Origin: Stenotrophomonas sp. ISL-67
GTDB taxonomy: Bacteria; Pseudomonadota; Gammaproteobacteria; Xanthomonadales; Xanthomonadaceae
Reading direction: 5' to 3'
DNA length: 64,000 bases
Assembly: GCF_018612915.1 (NCBI RefSeq)
Contig: NZ_JAGGRL010000004.1
Location: forward strand, 1 to 64,000
Notes under the pieces: model-generated
The model's input: only the letters and a program-made list of their open reading frames with translations
What the model was told of the DNA's origin: nothing
Databases searched by the model: none
Translations under genes and position numbers: made by a program
Part shown: positions 6,212-15,450 of the stretch, in pieces
How positions within the stretch are numbered: position 1 is the stretch's first letter
Layout of the letters: the number at the start of each line of letters is the position of its first letter

Positions 6212-9200
6212 TGGCTAACCTTTATCACGTTGATTTCTCCATTTTTTATGATGTAGACCGCCCTAAGGCCTGGAACCGGGTTGGCACGCAGAACTCCTTC
6301 CAGCTGCGAGATCGTGATCACTGAATCCTGTAAGTTCACCACGATAGTGGGCGCCTGCTTCTCCACCTTATCTCGAATTGTCTTGAGGACCGAGATCGGA
6401 CTATTGGTGATTGGGGAGAAGACATCCGCGATCTGCCCGTTAATCTTTAGGTCGGGATTGGCTACATTTCTCTTAGTATTTGGCAATTGCTCAACATCTT
6501 CACCGGACTTTGCGAGCGCCACTGCCGCCTCGTTCTGTCGATCAATCGCGCGCACCTGATCCGGCGAGGCGTTCCTTGGGGGGGATTCTGGCTGGCCCTT
6601 CAGATCTCCGCTCGGCGCTTTAGCGCTGGTCCCCGCCTCGCTATCCGCAGCCCAGCTCGCTACTGGCGGGCTCTTTGCTTTGGCCAGATCATCAGCAACA
6701 TTCCAAGGAAGCTTTACGTACTTGATAAGGTTGCCACCAAGGAAGCCGCCCGCCTCGCCGAGTGCCATCCCTGACCACATGAGCCTTTGAGTGGTTGCCC
6801 ACTCTGCGCCCTCTACAAAGCCCGCCTCCGCCCACCGGCCCTGATCTTTCAAAAGCAGCTGGAGGTTCGCCTTCAGCTTGAGCTCATCGTATGGTCCGAT
6901 CTGGTCGCTGGTGCCACTGTAAAGCACAGACTGACCGAGGCTCACCACGGAGTTCGCAATCAACTTGATGTCGCCCCAAGCGGATGCCTGCCCATCTGCG
7001 TAGGAGTAGCCGGCCAACTGCCCATACCCAAACAGCTCGCGATTCAGGTCACTGGGCTCGCGGTTGCCGGCCCCAATACTGTCAAGGTACTGGGCTACGA
7101 CAGGGTCAAACCTTGCGTCGTACAGCGCATTCAAGTTGATCGTAGGATCTTTCAGCTCGGTGCTGGAGCTGACAAAGAAGGCGTGACTTTTCCCGGTAGA
7201 GTCCTGATATGAGAGGCCTTTCGAGATGCTGGAAAGGAACTCGCTGGTGAGCGGATCTTGGCCAAGTATCGCCGACCAACTGTTGTCTTCCTTTGAGCTG
7301 GCAAACCGGTTGAGGCTGGAACGCGCCTCCTCCGCGGTCAATACAACGCCGTGACTTGCCATGAAGGCAATGTAGCTATCGACCGTCTCCTTCTTGGCAA
7401 GGAGTTTGACCTCGGATGGGTGTAGAAGCCGGTTATTCTCCACCGAGTTCTGGGCAACATTAGATCCCAAGGCGGCGCCAGCAAGCCCATTCCCGCCTGC
7501 CCCGCCAGCAATCGCTCCTACGGCCTGCGACAGTGCAAGGACGGTTTGCTTCTGTTGCTCGTTGAGATTCTCCAGACCCTCTGGGTAAAGGTAATCGGCA
7601 ATGTACTGCGCTGCAATCTCTCCACTAGCAGCAGCAAGCGCTCCATTACCAGCGCTTCCTCCATTTGCCTCTGCCAAGAGTGCGCCCAGTACCGCGTGAG
7701 AGAGGAGCTGCAGGACCGCATCTGGATCCTTGCCGTGGTTGGTGTCGAATCGGTCTCCGATCAACGCGGCTGCATACGGAGCCAGCGCATTCGACACCAT
7801 CTGGCTACCGCCTTGGCCCGCAACGCTGCCTACAATTGCCGTCGTCACCGCATCCAAGGCACGGCTGTACTCGCCGCCGGTGCCCCACTTGAGTGCATCA
7901 CGATACTCTTGGCTGGCATTCTGCAGGTAGGCCGCCTTGCCATTGCTGTCCAGCTTTGAGTAGTTGGCCCACTCTTCGGCGTTGTTCTTCTTCAGGTTCT
8001 CTTCAAAGGCCTGCTTTGCCTGCTCGCTCTTGTAAGCAAAGACGTCGCCCGCCACCTGCTTGCTGGTAGCCACGACCGTACCCGCAGCCGACGACATCGC
8101 CTGCTGCTCCTGCATCAGCTTCTTCAGGTCCGGCAGGGCTTCGATAGCCTCATGTGCCTTGCTGGCATCGGTATTGACGCCCAGCTCCGCAGCGGTGACC
8201 TTCTTGCCGCCGATGGTGATATTGCCTTCGGTCAGGGTCGCGTACGTAGTGGAGCTGTCGCTGCCGCTGCTGGTCATCGGCACGCCACCACTGAAGTTGG
8301 TGCCGTCTGCGCTACCAAACTTGCCACCGGCCACGTTCGTGCCAATGTCCTTGAGCTGGCCGGCGACATTTGGCGTGGCGAGCGGCTTGCCATTCGCGTC
8401 GGTTGCTTTTTCTCCGCCATATCCAAACCCACCACTGACGCTGGCCGAGCTGGCCCGGTAGTCCATTTCGTTCTTGAGATCGGTATAGGTGAGGCTCTCT
8501 GCGGTCAGCTCGCTGTTGGCCGCGTTGGTACTGGCAATCGCACCACCCACCAGGTTCACGTGCCCGGCATCCACGTGGTACCCGCCGTCCCCGGCAAACA
8601 GCCCCGACTGCTCTCCCACGCCCTTGTAGCTGCCGTTGGCCTTGCTGGCACTGGCGTAGCCGCTGGCATCCCAGGCGGTACCGACCGACACCTGTACCCG
8701 CCCGCCGAACTGGCTGTCCTTGGACATGCTCTCGGCAATGTCCTGCAGCGACTCGATGGTGAGCGTGCCGCCGGTCTTGACGTCGATCCGGTCGGCGGTC
8801 GCGGTGGCGCCGCGCAGGGTGGTATCGCCTTCGGCCTTGAGCGAGATGTTCTTGCCGGTGAGTTCGGTGTTTTGCCAGACGCTGCTGTCCGACTTGGACT
8901 TGCCGCTGCCCACGCTGGCTTCGGCGTAGACGTACACACCGGTCTGCGCGCCCACCGACACGCCCACGCCCACTTCGGCGCCGGCGTTGTTGCTCTTGCT
9001 CTTGTCCTGCAGGTGCGCCTGGCCGGCTTCGAGCAGGATGTCGCGTGCCGAATCCAGCGCCAGGGTATTGCCGGCACTGAGGTTGCCCTGGACGATGTGG
9101 ATGTCGCCGCTGGTGCTGGTCAGGTTGACGTTGCCGCCGCCTTGGATGGTGGAGCCACGGGAAACCGTGCTGCTGCCCTCGGCGCTGCTGCTGGAGCTCT

Positions 9201-12200
9201 TGAAGCCGATGCCGGCTTCGGCGCTGAACAGCGTACCGCTGCCGGCACCGCCGGCCGCCGCCGCTATCGCACTGCCCGCCTGGTAGGCATTGGCCCCGGC
9301 CGCCATGCCCTGCATCGCGGCCAAACGCCCGTCCGACTCACGCGCCGCATCCACGTTGTTGATCAGGTCGATGAAGGGCGACTTGACCCGCGCGAACACG
9401 CCGATCTTGAGGTCCTTGTCGCTCTGCGAGTTGTAGCCGGTCTCGTTGGCGGTGAGCAGCTCGATCTCGGCGGCGGTGATGTTCACGTCCTGCGCGGCCA
9501 CCACGTTGCTGGCGATCTGGGTGTACTTGCCGCCCGCGCCCAGGTTGACGTTGCCGCCCAGGCTGCCGATGGTGCTGGCCACCTGCGAGACCATGCCGCT
9601 GTCGTCGTCGTGCTGCTCGCGGTGCCAGCCGGCGAACTTCTCCGTGTCCGAAATCTGCACCGTGCCGATCGCCTTGCTGTCGGCGGTGTTGGCATTGCTC
9701 ACCGTATCCTGGCCGCTGCGCACGGTCAGGTTGCCTGCGGCGCGGATGTTGACGTCCTTTTCCGCCGCCACGTTGGCCGCAGTCAGGGTGATGTCGCCCT
9801 CGGTGGTGGCCATGCGCACGCCACCGCCCACCGACAGCTGGGTGCCGGTGATGGTGTCGCTCTGGCCGCTGCCTTCATTGCGCGAGTTGTTGGTGCCGAA
9901 CGGCAACCCGCTGGTGTTGTTGGCAAAGCCCCAGCCCTTGCCGCCGCTTTGGCGGGTGCTGGATTCGGTGTTGTGGGCCACGTCGAACACGATGTCCTTG
10001 GTGGCCAGCAGCAGTGCGTCGCCCTCGGCCGAGAGCTGGGCGCCCTGGCTGGTGATCGAGCCGCCGTTGGCGATCAGGGTCATGTCGCCGCCCGCCGCCA
10101 GCTGGGTGACGCGCGCATCGTTGGTGGAATGGCTCTGGGTGCCATTGGAGCGCTGGCTGCCACCGGTGACCACAGTGGAGGTGGTGGCCGCACGCACGCC
10201 GGAGGCGGTGCCTTCGGCGTTGCGGGTGATGTCGCCCATGATCGAGCCACTGTCGGCCATGCCGTCGGTGGTGGAATCGCGGGCGCTGCGATAGGCCGTG
10301 GTGGGGTCGTAGGTGACGCCCATCGAGAAGCCGCTGGAGCTGCTGGACTGGCTGCCCTGCGTGTCCACGGTGTCCTGGCGAACCAGCAGCTGGATGTCCT
10401 TGCCGACCAGGGTGAGGTTTTCGCCCGCGGCCACGTCCGAGGCGGCGATGGTGAGCTGGTTGCCCGCCGAGATCAGCACGTTGCCCTCGCGCGAGGCGAT
10501 GGCCGAGCCGACCTGGGTGGTGGACTGAACCGATTCCTGGCTGTTGGCGCTGGACTTGTTATAGCCCACCGATGCCACGCCATTGGAGAGCCCGCCACTG
10601 AAACCGGACTTCTTGCTGGAGGAGCTGGCGCTGGCGCTGTGCTGGTCCTCTGCCGAGGTGATCAGCACGTTGTTGCCGGCGCCCAGGCTGACATTGCCGG
10701 TGGCGTCGACCACGGCACCGACGGCCGTAAGGTCGCGACCGGCCGAGATGTCGATGGCTTCGCCTTCCAGCACCGTGCCCACGGCGTAGGAATCGCGGCT
10801 GGATTCCTGGCGGGTGGTAGTGGTGCTGGAGAGGGTGCCCTTCTTCTTCTGGTAGCTGTCCAGGCTGGCTTCGTGGTTTTCCTGCACCGAGAGCAGGTTG
10901 ACGTCGCGGCCGGCCGAGACCAGCACGGTGCCGTCGTCGCTGCGCACGCCGGTGGCGGCCAAGGTGATGTCGCGCCCGGCCACCATCAGCAGGTCGCTGC
11001 CGGCAGACAGCTGGCTGCCACGTACGGTGTCGTCGCTTGGGCTTGCCTGCTCGGACCAACGCTTTCCTGCCTTGCTGAGGTCCTGGCTGCTGCTGTCAAC
11101 CTGCGCCTGGCTGTTGATGTCTCCGCCGGCTTGAAGCACCAGCGCTTCGCTGGCCTTGACCTGGGTGCCCGCCAGGTTGATGTCCTTGCCTGCGGCCAGG
11201 ACCACATCGCCTGCGCCCTGCACGCTGGTAACGGCATGGGTGGTCTGGCCGGTGCGCTGATGGTTGCGGTCATCGAAGGTGGCGTCGGTGCTGCTGCCCA
11301 GCGTCTGCGCGCCCAGATCCAGCGTTCCGCCAGCGGCCAGCTGGGTGATGCCGCCTTCGCCCGCATTGCGGATCTGGGCCGCCTGCAGGCGGATATCGCC
11401 ACCGGCGGCGACTGAAAGCACGCCCTGCCCGCTCGGGCTGGTCACGTACAGCCCGGCCACCCGCTCCAACTGGCTGGTTTCGTAGGCGTACGTGCCCGCA
11501 CCGCGCAATGTCTCCACGGTCGAGACCACGGTGACGTTGCCGGCGGCCTGTACGGACAATGCGTCCGTCGCGGTCACGGTTGCCCCCGAAATGAGGATGT
11601 CCTTGTTCGAAGACAGCCCCACGTACTGGCCGGAGATATCGCCGCCCAGGTGCTCTATATTGCCCGCCGTGATGCTGACGAGCTTGCGACCGGCGATGTT
11701 GCCCGAATTGACCAAGCCATTGCTGAGGGTGATGTCGACATCGGCACCGGCCAGCAACGCACCCTGCCCGTCCAGGTCACCCGGACGCAAGCGCACGTAT
11801 ACCTGCGGTACCAGCGCAGTGGTGGTGCTGCCGTCAGCCAGGGTGATGGTCTGTTCGACCAGCCACATGATGTCGCTGGTGAGCTGCGCCATCTGCGCTT
11901 CGGTCAGCGCCACGCCGGGGCGCAGGCCCCACGCCTTCGCAAACGTCGCACCGGCGTCCAGCAGGGCCTGGTACTGCTTCTCATCGCTGGCGTAGCCCTC
12001 CAGGAAACGGCGGCCCGTCAGCTCACCGATCTGCTCGCGGATCAGCTTCTGTTCGTAATAGCCGTCACCCAGCCGCTTCATGATGGCGTCAGGCGAGAAG
12101 CCCATCTGCGCCAGCAGGTAGTCCGAGCTGAGCCAGGTGCGATGATCGGCGAAGCGCGGATCGGTTTCGATCAAAAAGTTGCCGGTGTTCGGGCGAACGT

Positions 12201-15200
12201 TGAACAGGCTCACGGCGGGGATGCGCGTGTCCGGCGCAACCATCGCAATGCGGTCCGGTGAATCGCCAGCGGCCGGAACCACGTGCGCACCCGCTCCACT
12301 ACCCGTGCCGCGCTCCGCGCCGGTGGCGGTCCGTGCGCCCTGCCCCTGCGCCTGCCCCGCTTCGGTGCCGGCCTGCTGCCGGGGACCCTGTGCGGCAGTG
12401 CCCGGCGAACCCTGCAGCGCATCCGGGCCGTGCAGGTTCAAGTTGGCGACGGCCGATCCGTTCTGCACGTTCGGTGCATCACGGCCCTCGTTGAGGTTGC
12501 TCAGGTCCGCGCCATCGATGGTGAGCGTGCCGTTGGTGACGATGCGGCCGCTGACGGAGCCGATGACCTCCGAGATCGCGGGGTTGCTCCATGTCACGGT
12601 GTCGCCGGAGAACGTGTGCCCGACGTTATCGAATTCGTGGGTGCGGTACAGGGTAGTCGAACGATTGGTGGTGCTGATCGCAGTCGTTTTGCCCGCAATA
12701 TCCAGATTGCCGCCGGCGGCAATGCCGCCGTAGCTGTTGACCAGAACATCGGTACGGATGCGCATCGCACCGCCGGAACGGATCACCGCGTCGGCCCCGA
12801 TACCTGGCGCGAGCACGTCTTCGGTCACGGTCCGGGTGGCGATGCGGTACTGCTCGTTGCTGCCCACCGTATCGCCACCGTTACCACGCGGGCTGGTCAG
12901 GGTTGCATCGGGATTGTTGTAGTCCTTGTAGGTCCACAGCTGCACGCAATCCGTGGTACAGGTGCCGTAGGTATCGGAGTAGGTGAGCGTGTCATCGACA
13001 TAGCGGAACGCAGGTGCGCCCGCCTCCATCTGGGACAGCTCGGCGAACGGGTCATCCGCACCGCTGGTTGCCTGGTCGGGGTTGACCTGGTTGTCCTGCC
13101 GGCCGACGTAGTACAGGGTGACAGTGCCATCCTGCACATTCAGCCGCGAGCGTTCGCCATATGCGGCATACAACCCACCACGTCCAAAGAGGTATGCCGT
13201 GGTCTGCGCCGTCAGCCGCACCACTGCACGGTGAATGGCAAAGCCATCGGGGGTGATGTACGGCTCGTCCTCGATGATGTCGGCTGGATTGAGGTAGTAC
13301 ACCTCGTGAGCGCTGTAATGGCCGGTCGTTCGGATATCGGAGCCGTTGTTCTTACCATTGCTCCACCATGACGGGCGATCCAGACGCACCGGCGCTTCGA
13401 CCGTAGTGACCTGCTCGACCACCACGTTCTCGCGGATGTTGCTGACTTCCAGACTGTCGATCGACAGATCGCCCGCCACGTCGATGATCGAGCCAATGTT
13501 GCTGACAGTGTCGGCAGTGCCGATGGCCAGCCGGTTGGTGCCCAATGCACCGCCGATGGCGGCATCGCCATCGCTGTAGATCAGGCCTTCTTCGACGTTG
13601 CTCAGCATGCGCACACCAATGTCCAGCCGCTCGCGCGCGGCTACGGTCGCCGCCCGGGTGGTGCCGTCAACGGTCTCGGCACGGTTGTTGAACATGTTGG
13701 CGGCAAGGGCGACGTGGTCGCCGTAGATGCGACCGGTGCCGACGTTCAACAGCGTGTCGGCTTCCAGGTGGGTAACGCTGCCGTCGATCAGGCCACGGTT
13801 GGTGATTTGACCGCTTGCGGCAAGGTGGGTCACGCCCTGGCTGGTGATCTCGCCGCTTGCTGCGTTGGTGATGTTGGCGGCGTTGAGGTCCAGGTTGCCG
13901 GCGCGCACGATGCCCTGGTTGGCCAGGTCGCCGTTGATATCCAGCGCAAGGGTGCCGTTGGCGATCAATTCCCCGTCGTTGCTCAGCCCCTGCTGCAGGG
14001 TCACGCGGAGGTCCCGCTGGGCGTGGATCTGGCCGTTGCCGCTGAGGTTCTGTGCGACCAGGGTCTGATTGCCAGTGGCACGCAGCAGCCCCGCCTCGTT
14101 GTTGACGCTGGCGGCGCTGGTATCGAGCGAGCCGCCCGAAGACACGGCACCACCGCTGTTGTCGACGCTTCCCGCCAACTGCAGGCGTGTGTCGCCGTCG
14201 GTGACTACCTGGCCTTGACGGTTGTCCAGGCTCTGCGCTTCCAGCTCCAGTTGCCCCGCCTGCAATCCCAGCGTGCCTTCCTCGGTGCGGGTGTCGCGGT
14301 TGTCGATGCTGGTCGCCTTGAGCATGAGCACCTGGCCGGCCGCGATGGCGCCGCGCTGGTTGTCCAGCAGCCCTGCAAGCGTCACGTCCATGTTCGTGCC
14401 GGCCTGTACACGGCCGTCCACGTTGGCAAGACTTGCCGCATCCAGGGTCAGGCCGGCCGCACTGCTCAGCGAGCCACCGCGGTTGTCGACCGTACCCAGC
14501 GCCAGCTGCGCCTCGCCTTGGGCCAGTACCGTGCCGCCACGATTGTCGAGCGCACCGCCTTCGATGCGAAGCGTATCGCCGGCGAGGATGCCGCCGGTGC
14601 TGCCCGAGGCGGTGTTGAGGATGGCCTGCCCGTTGCTGTTGATGCGCAGGCCGGTCTGCGACTGCAGGCGGCCGCCGCTGTTGTCCAGCGCGCCGCTGCG
14701 GATCTCCAGCGCGCCGGTCTGGCTGCCGATGGTGCCGCCCTGGTTGCCCAGCGCGAGGCCGCGCGTATCGATATCGACGCTGCCGCCGATCAGCTTGCCC
14801 TGTGCGTTGGACAGGCCGGCGCTGCGCAGGGTGAGCGCATCGCTCGCCTGGATCGCGCCGCCGTCGTTGTTGAGCGCGGTGGCGGTGGTCAACTGCAGCG
14901 CCGTGCCCGCGTAGAGGGTACCGCCTGCGTTGTCCAGGGTGTCGGCGTCGAGCTCGAGTGCCGCAGCACTGGAAACCAGCCCGCCGTCGCGGTTGTCCAG
15001 CCGCCCGTCGATGCCTGCGGTCAGCCCGGCTGCATGCAGGGTGCCACCGCGATTGTCGAGGCTGGCCGCGTCCACGATGCCGGTGCCGCCGAGCAGGATC
15101 TTGCCCTGCTGGTTGTCGAGCGCGCCGCCGATGGTCAACGTCGAATGGCCGGTACCGGCCGCCTGCAGCTGTCCACCGTTGTTGATGAAGGTGTTCGCAC

Positions 15201-15450
15201 GCAGGGCCAGTTCGCCATTGCTGGCGATGTTGCCGGCGCTGTTGTCCAGCGTGTCGCGCACGTTCAGCTGCAGCGCCTGGTCGCCGAAGGACGACAGCGT
15301 GCCCCCGGCCGTGGTCAGGCTGCCGGTATCGATGACAACACCGCGCGCGGAAGTGCTCGCGCCGCGCAGGTCGATGTTCTGGCCGGTCAGCGCGAGCGCG
15401 CCGTTGCTGAGTACGGTGCCGCGCTGGCCGAGCAGGGTCTGCGCGTCGAT
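6208..15450 (-). CDS. cdiA: CdiA C-terminal part downstream of the amber codon (repeats, VENN, toxin)
   Basis: Uninterrupted frame of 3,080 codons continuing IDAQTLLGQRG directly after the TAG; the first in-frame GTG (15261) lacks a convincing ribosome site and would give a product with no signal. It holds FHA repeats, a non-repeat block with DPRFADHRTWLSSDYLLAQM typical of FhaB/CdiA proteins, Ser/Gly-rich repeats, a segment duplicated downstream in decayed form, VENN and the toxin. The conserved frame over 9 kb suggests that the stop is recent or is bypassed. Confidence 0.7.
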   Translation of the reverse strand: MDAQTLLGQRGTVLSNGALALTGQNIDLRGASTSARGVVIDTGSLTTAGGTLSSFGDQALQLNVRDTLDNSAGNIASNGELALRANTFINNGGQLQAAGTGHSTLTIGGALDNQQGKILLGGTGIVDAASLDNRGGTLHAAGLTAGIDGRLDNRDGGLVSSAAALELDADTLDNAGGTLYAGTALQLTTATALNNDGGAIQASDALTLRSAGLSNAQGKLIGGSVDIDTRGLALGNQGGTIGSQTGALEIRSGALDNSGGRLQSQTGLRINSNGQAILNTASGSTGGILAGDTLRIEGGALDNRGGTVLAQGEAQLALGTVDNRGGSLSSAAGLTLDAASLANVDGRVQAGTNMDVTLAGLLDNQRGAIAAGQVLMLKATSIDNRDTRTEEGTLGLQAGQLELEAQSLDNRQGQVVTDGDTRLQLAGSVDNSGGAVSSGGSLDTSAASVNNEAGLLRATGNQTLVAQNLSGNGQIHAQRDLRVTLQQGLSNDGELIANGTLALDINGDLANQGIVRAGNLDLNAANITNAASGEITSQGVTHLAASGQITNRGLIDGSVTHLEADTLLNVGTGRIYGDHVALAANMFNNRAETVDGTTRAATVAARERLDIGVRMLSNVEEGLIYSDGDAAIGGALGTNRLAIGTADTVSNIGSIIDVAGDLSIDSLEVSNIRENVVVEQVTTVEAPVRLDRPSWWSNGKNNGSDIRTTGHYSAHEVYYLNPADIIEDEPYITPDGFAIHRAVVRLTAQTTAYLFGRGGLYAAYGERSRLNVQDGTVTLYYVGRQDNQVNPDQATSGADDPFAELSQMEAGAPAFRYVDDTLTYSDTYGTCTTDCVQLWTYKDYNNPDATLTSPRGNGGDTVGSNEQYRIATRTVTEDVLAPGIGADAVIRSGGAMRIRTDVLVNSYGGIAAGGNLDIAGKTTAISTTNRSTTLYRTHEFDNVGHTFSGDTVTWSNPAISEVIGSVSGRIVTNGTLTIDGADLSNLNEGRDAPNVQNGSAVANLNLHGPDALQGSPGTAAQGPRQQAGTEAGQAQGQGARTATGAERGTGSGAGAHVVPAAGDSPDRIAMVAPDTRIPAVSLFNVRPNTGNFLIETDPRFADHRTWLSSDYLLAQMGFSPDAIMKRLGDGYYEQKLIREQIGELTGRRFLEGYASDEKQYQALLDAGATFAKAWGLRPGVALTEAQMAQLTSDIMWLVEQTITLADGSTTTALVPQVYVRLRPGDLDGQGALLAGADVDITLSNGLVNSGNIAGRKLVSITAGNIEHLGGDISGQYVGLSSNKDILISGATVTATDALSVQAAGNVTVVSTVETLRGAGTYAYETSQLERVAGLYVTSPSGQGVLSVAAGGDIRLQAAQIRNAGEGGITQLAAGGTLDLGAQTLGSSTDATFDDRNHQRTGQTTHAVTSVQGAGDVVLAAGKDINLAGTQVKASEALVLQAGGDINSQAQVDSSSQDLSKAGKRWSEQASPSDDTVRGSQLSAGSDLLMVAGRDITLAATGVRSDDGTVLVSAGRDVNLLSVQENHEASLDSYQKKKGTLSSTTTTRQESSRDSYAVGTVLEGEAIDISAGRDLTAVGAVVDATGNVSLGAGNNVLITSAEDQHSASASSSSKKSGFSGGLSNGVASVGYNKSSANSQESVQSTTQVGSAIASREGNVLISAGNQLTIAASDVAAGENLTLVGKDIQLLVRQDTVDTQGSQSSSSSGFSMGVTYDPTTAYRSARDSTTDGMADSGSIMGDITRNAEGTASGVRAATTSTVVTGGSQRSNGTQSHSTNDARVTQLAAGGDMTLIANGGSITSQGAQLSAEGDALLLATKDIVFDVAHNTESSTRQSGGKGWGFANNTSGLPFGTNNSRNEGSGQSDTITGTQLSVGGGVRMATTEGDITLTAANVAAEKDVNIRAAGNLTVRSGQDTVSNANTADSKAIGTVQISDTEKFAGWHREQHDDDSGMVSQVASTIGSLGGNVNLGAGGKYTQIASNVVAAQDVNITAAEIELLTANETGYNSQSDKDLKIGVFARVKSPFIDLINNVDAARESDGRLAAMQGMAAGANAYQAGSAIAAAAGGAGSGTLFSAEAGIGFKSSSSSAEGSSTVSRGSTIQGGGNVNLTSTSGDIHIVQGNLSAGNTLALDSARDILLEAGQAHLQDKSKSNNAGAEVGVGVSVGAQTGVYVYAEASVGSGKSKSDSSVWQNTELTGKNISLKAEGDTTLRGATATADRIDVKTGGTLTIESLQDIAESMSKDSQFGGRVQVSVGTAWDASGYASASKANGSYKGVGEQSGLFAGDGGYHVDAGHVNLVGGAIASTNAANSELTAESLTYTDLKNEMDYRASSASVSGGFGYGGEKATDANGKPLATPNVAGQLKDIGTNVAGGKFGSADGTNFSGGVPMTSSGSDSSTTYATLTEGNITIGGKKVTAAELGVNTDASKAHEAIEALPDLKKLMQEQQAMSSAAGTVVATSKQVAGDVFAYKSEQAKQAFEENLKKNNAEEWANYSKLDSNGKAAYLQNASQEYRDALKWGTGGEYSRALDAVTTAIVGSVAGQGGSQMVSNALAPYAAALIGDRFDTNHGKDPDAVLQLLSHAVLGALLAEANGGSAGNGALAAASGEIAAQYIADYLYPEGLENLNEQQKQTVLALSQAVGAIAGGAGGNGLAGAALGSNVAQNSVENNRLLHPSEVKLLAKKETVDSYIAFMASHGVVLTAEEARSSLNRFASSKEDNSWSAILGQDPLTSEFLSSISKGLSYQDSTGKSHAFFVSSSTELKDPTINLNALYDARFDPVVAQYLDSIGAGNREPSDLNRELFGYGQLAGYSYADGQASAWGDIKLIANSVVSLGQSVLYSGTSDQIGPYDELKLKANLQLLLKDQGRWAEAGFVEGAEWATTQRLMWSGMALGEAGGFLGGNLIKYVKLPWNVADDLAKAKSPPVASWAADSEAGTSAKAPSGDLKGQPESPPRNASPDQVRAIDRQNEAAVALAKSGEDVEQLPNTKRNVANPDLKINGQIADVFSPITNSPISVLKTIRDKVEKQAPTIVVNLQDSVITISQLEGVLRANPVPGLRAVYIIKNGEINVIKVSQ
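6211..6553 (-). other. CdiA C-terminal toxin domain, predicted tRNase (PD-(D/E)XK type)
   Basis: The last 114 or so residues carry RAIDRQNEAAVALAKSGEDV, NPDLKINGQIADVFSP, DKVEKQAPTIVVNLQD and GLRAVYIIKNG. This is the pattern of the CdiA C-terminal tRNA-nuclease domain (CdiA_C), whose members use an Asp/Glu-Asp-Lys metal site. The fit comes from recall of the family, not a search. The domain lies about 300 residues after VENN, and the intervening stretch (3733-4025), with a hydrophobic segment around SGMALGEAGGFLGGN, would be the pre-toxin/entry part. Confidence 0.65.
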
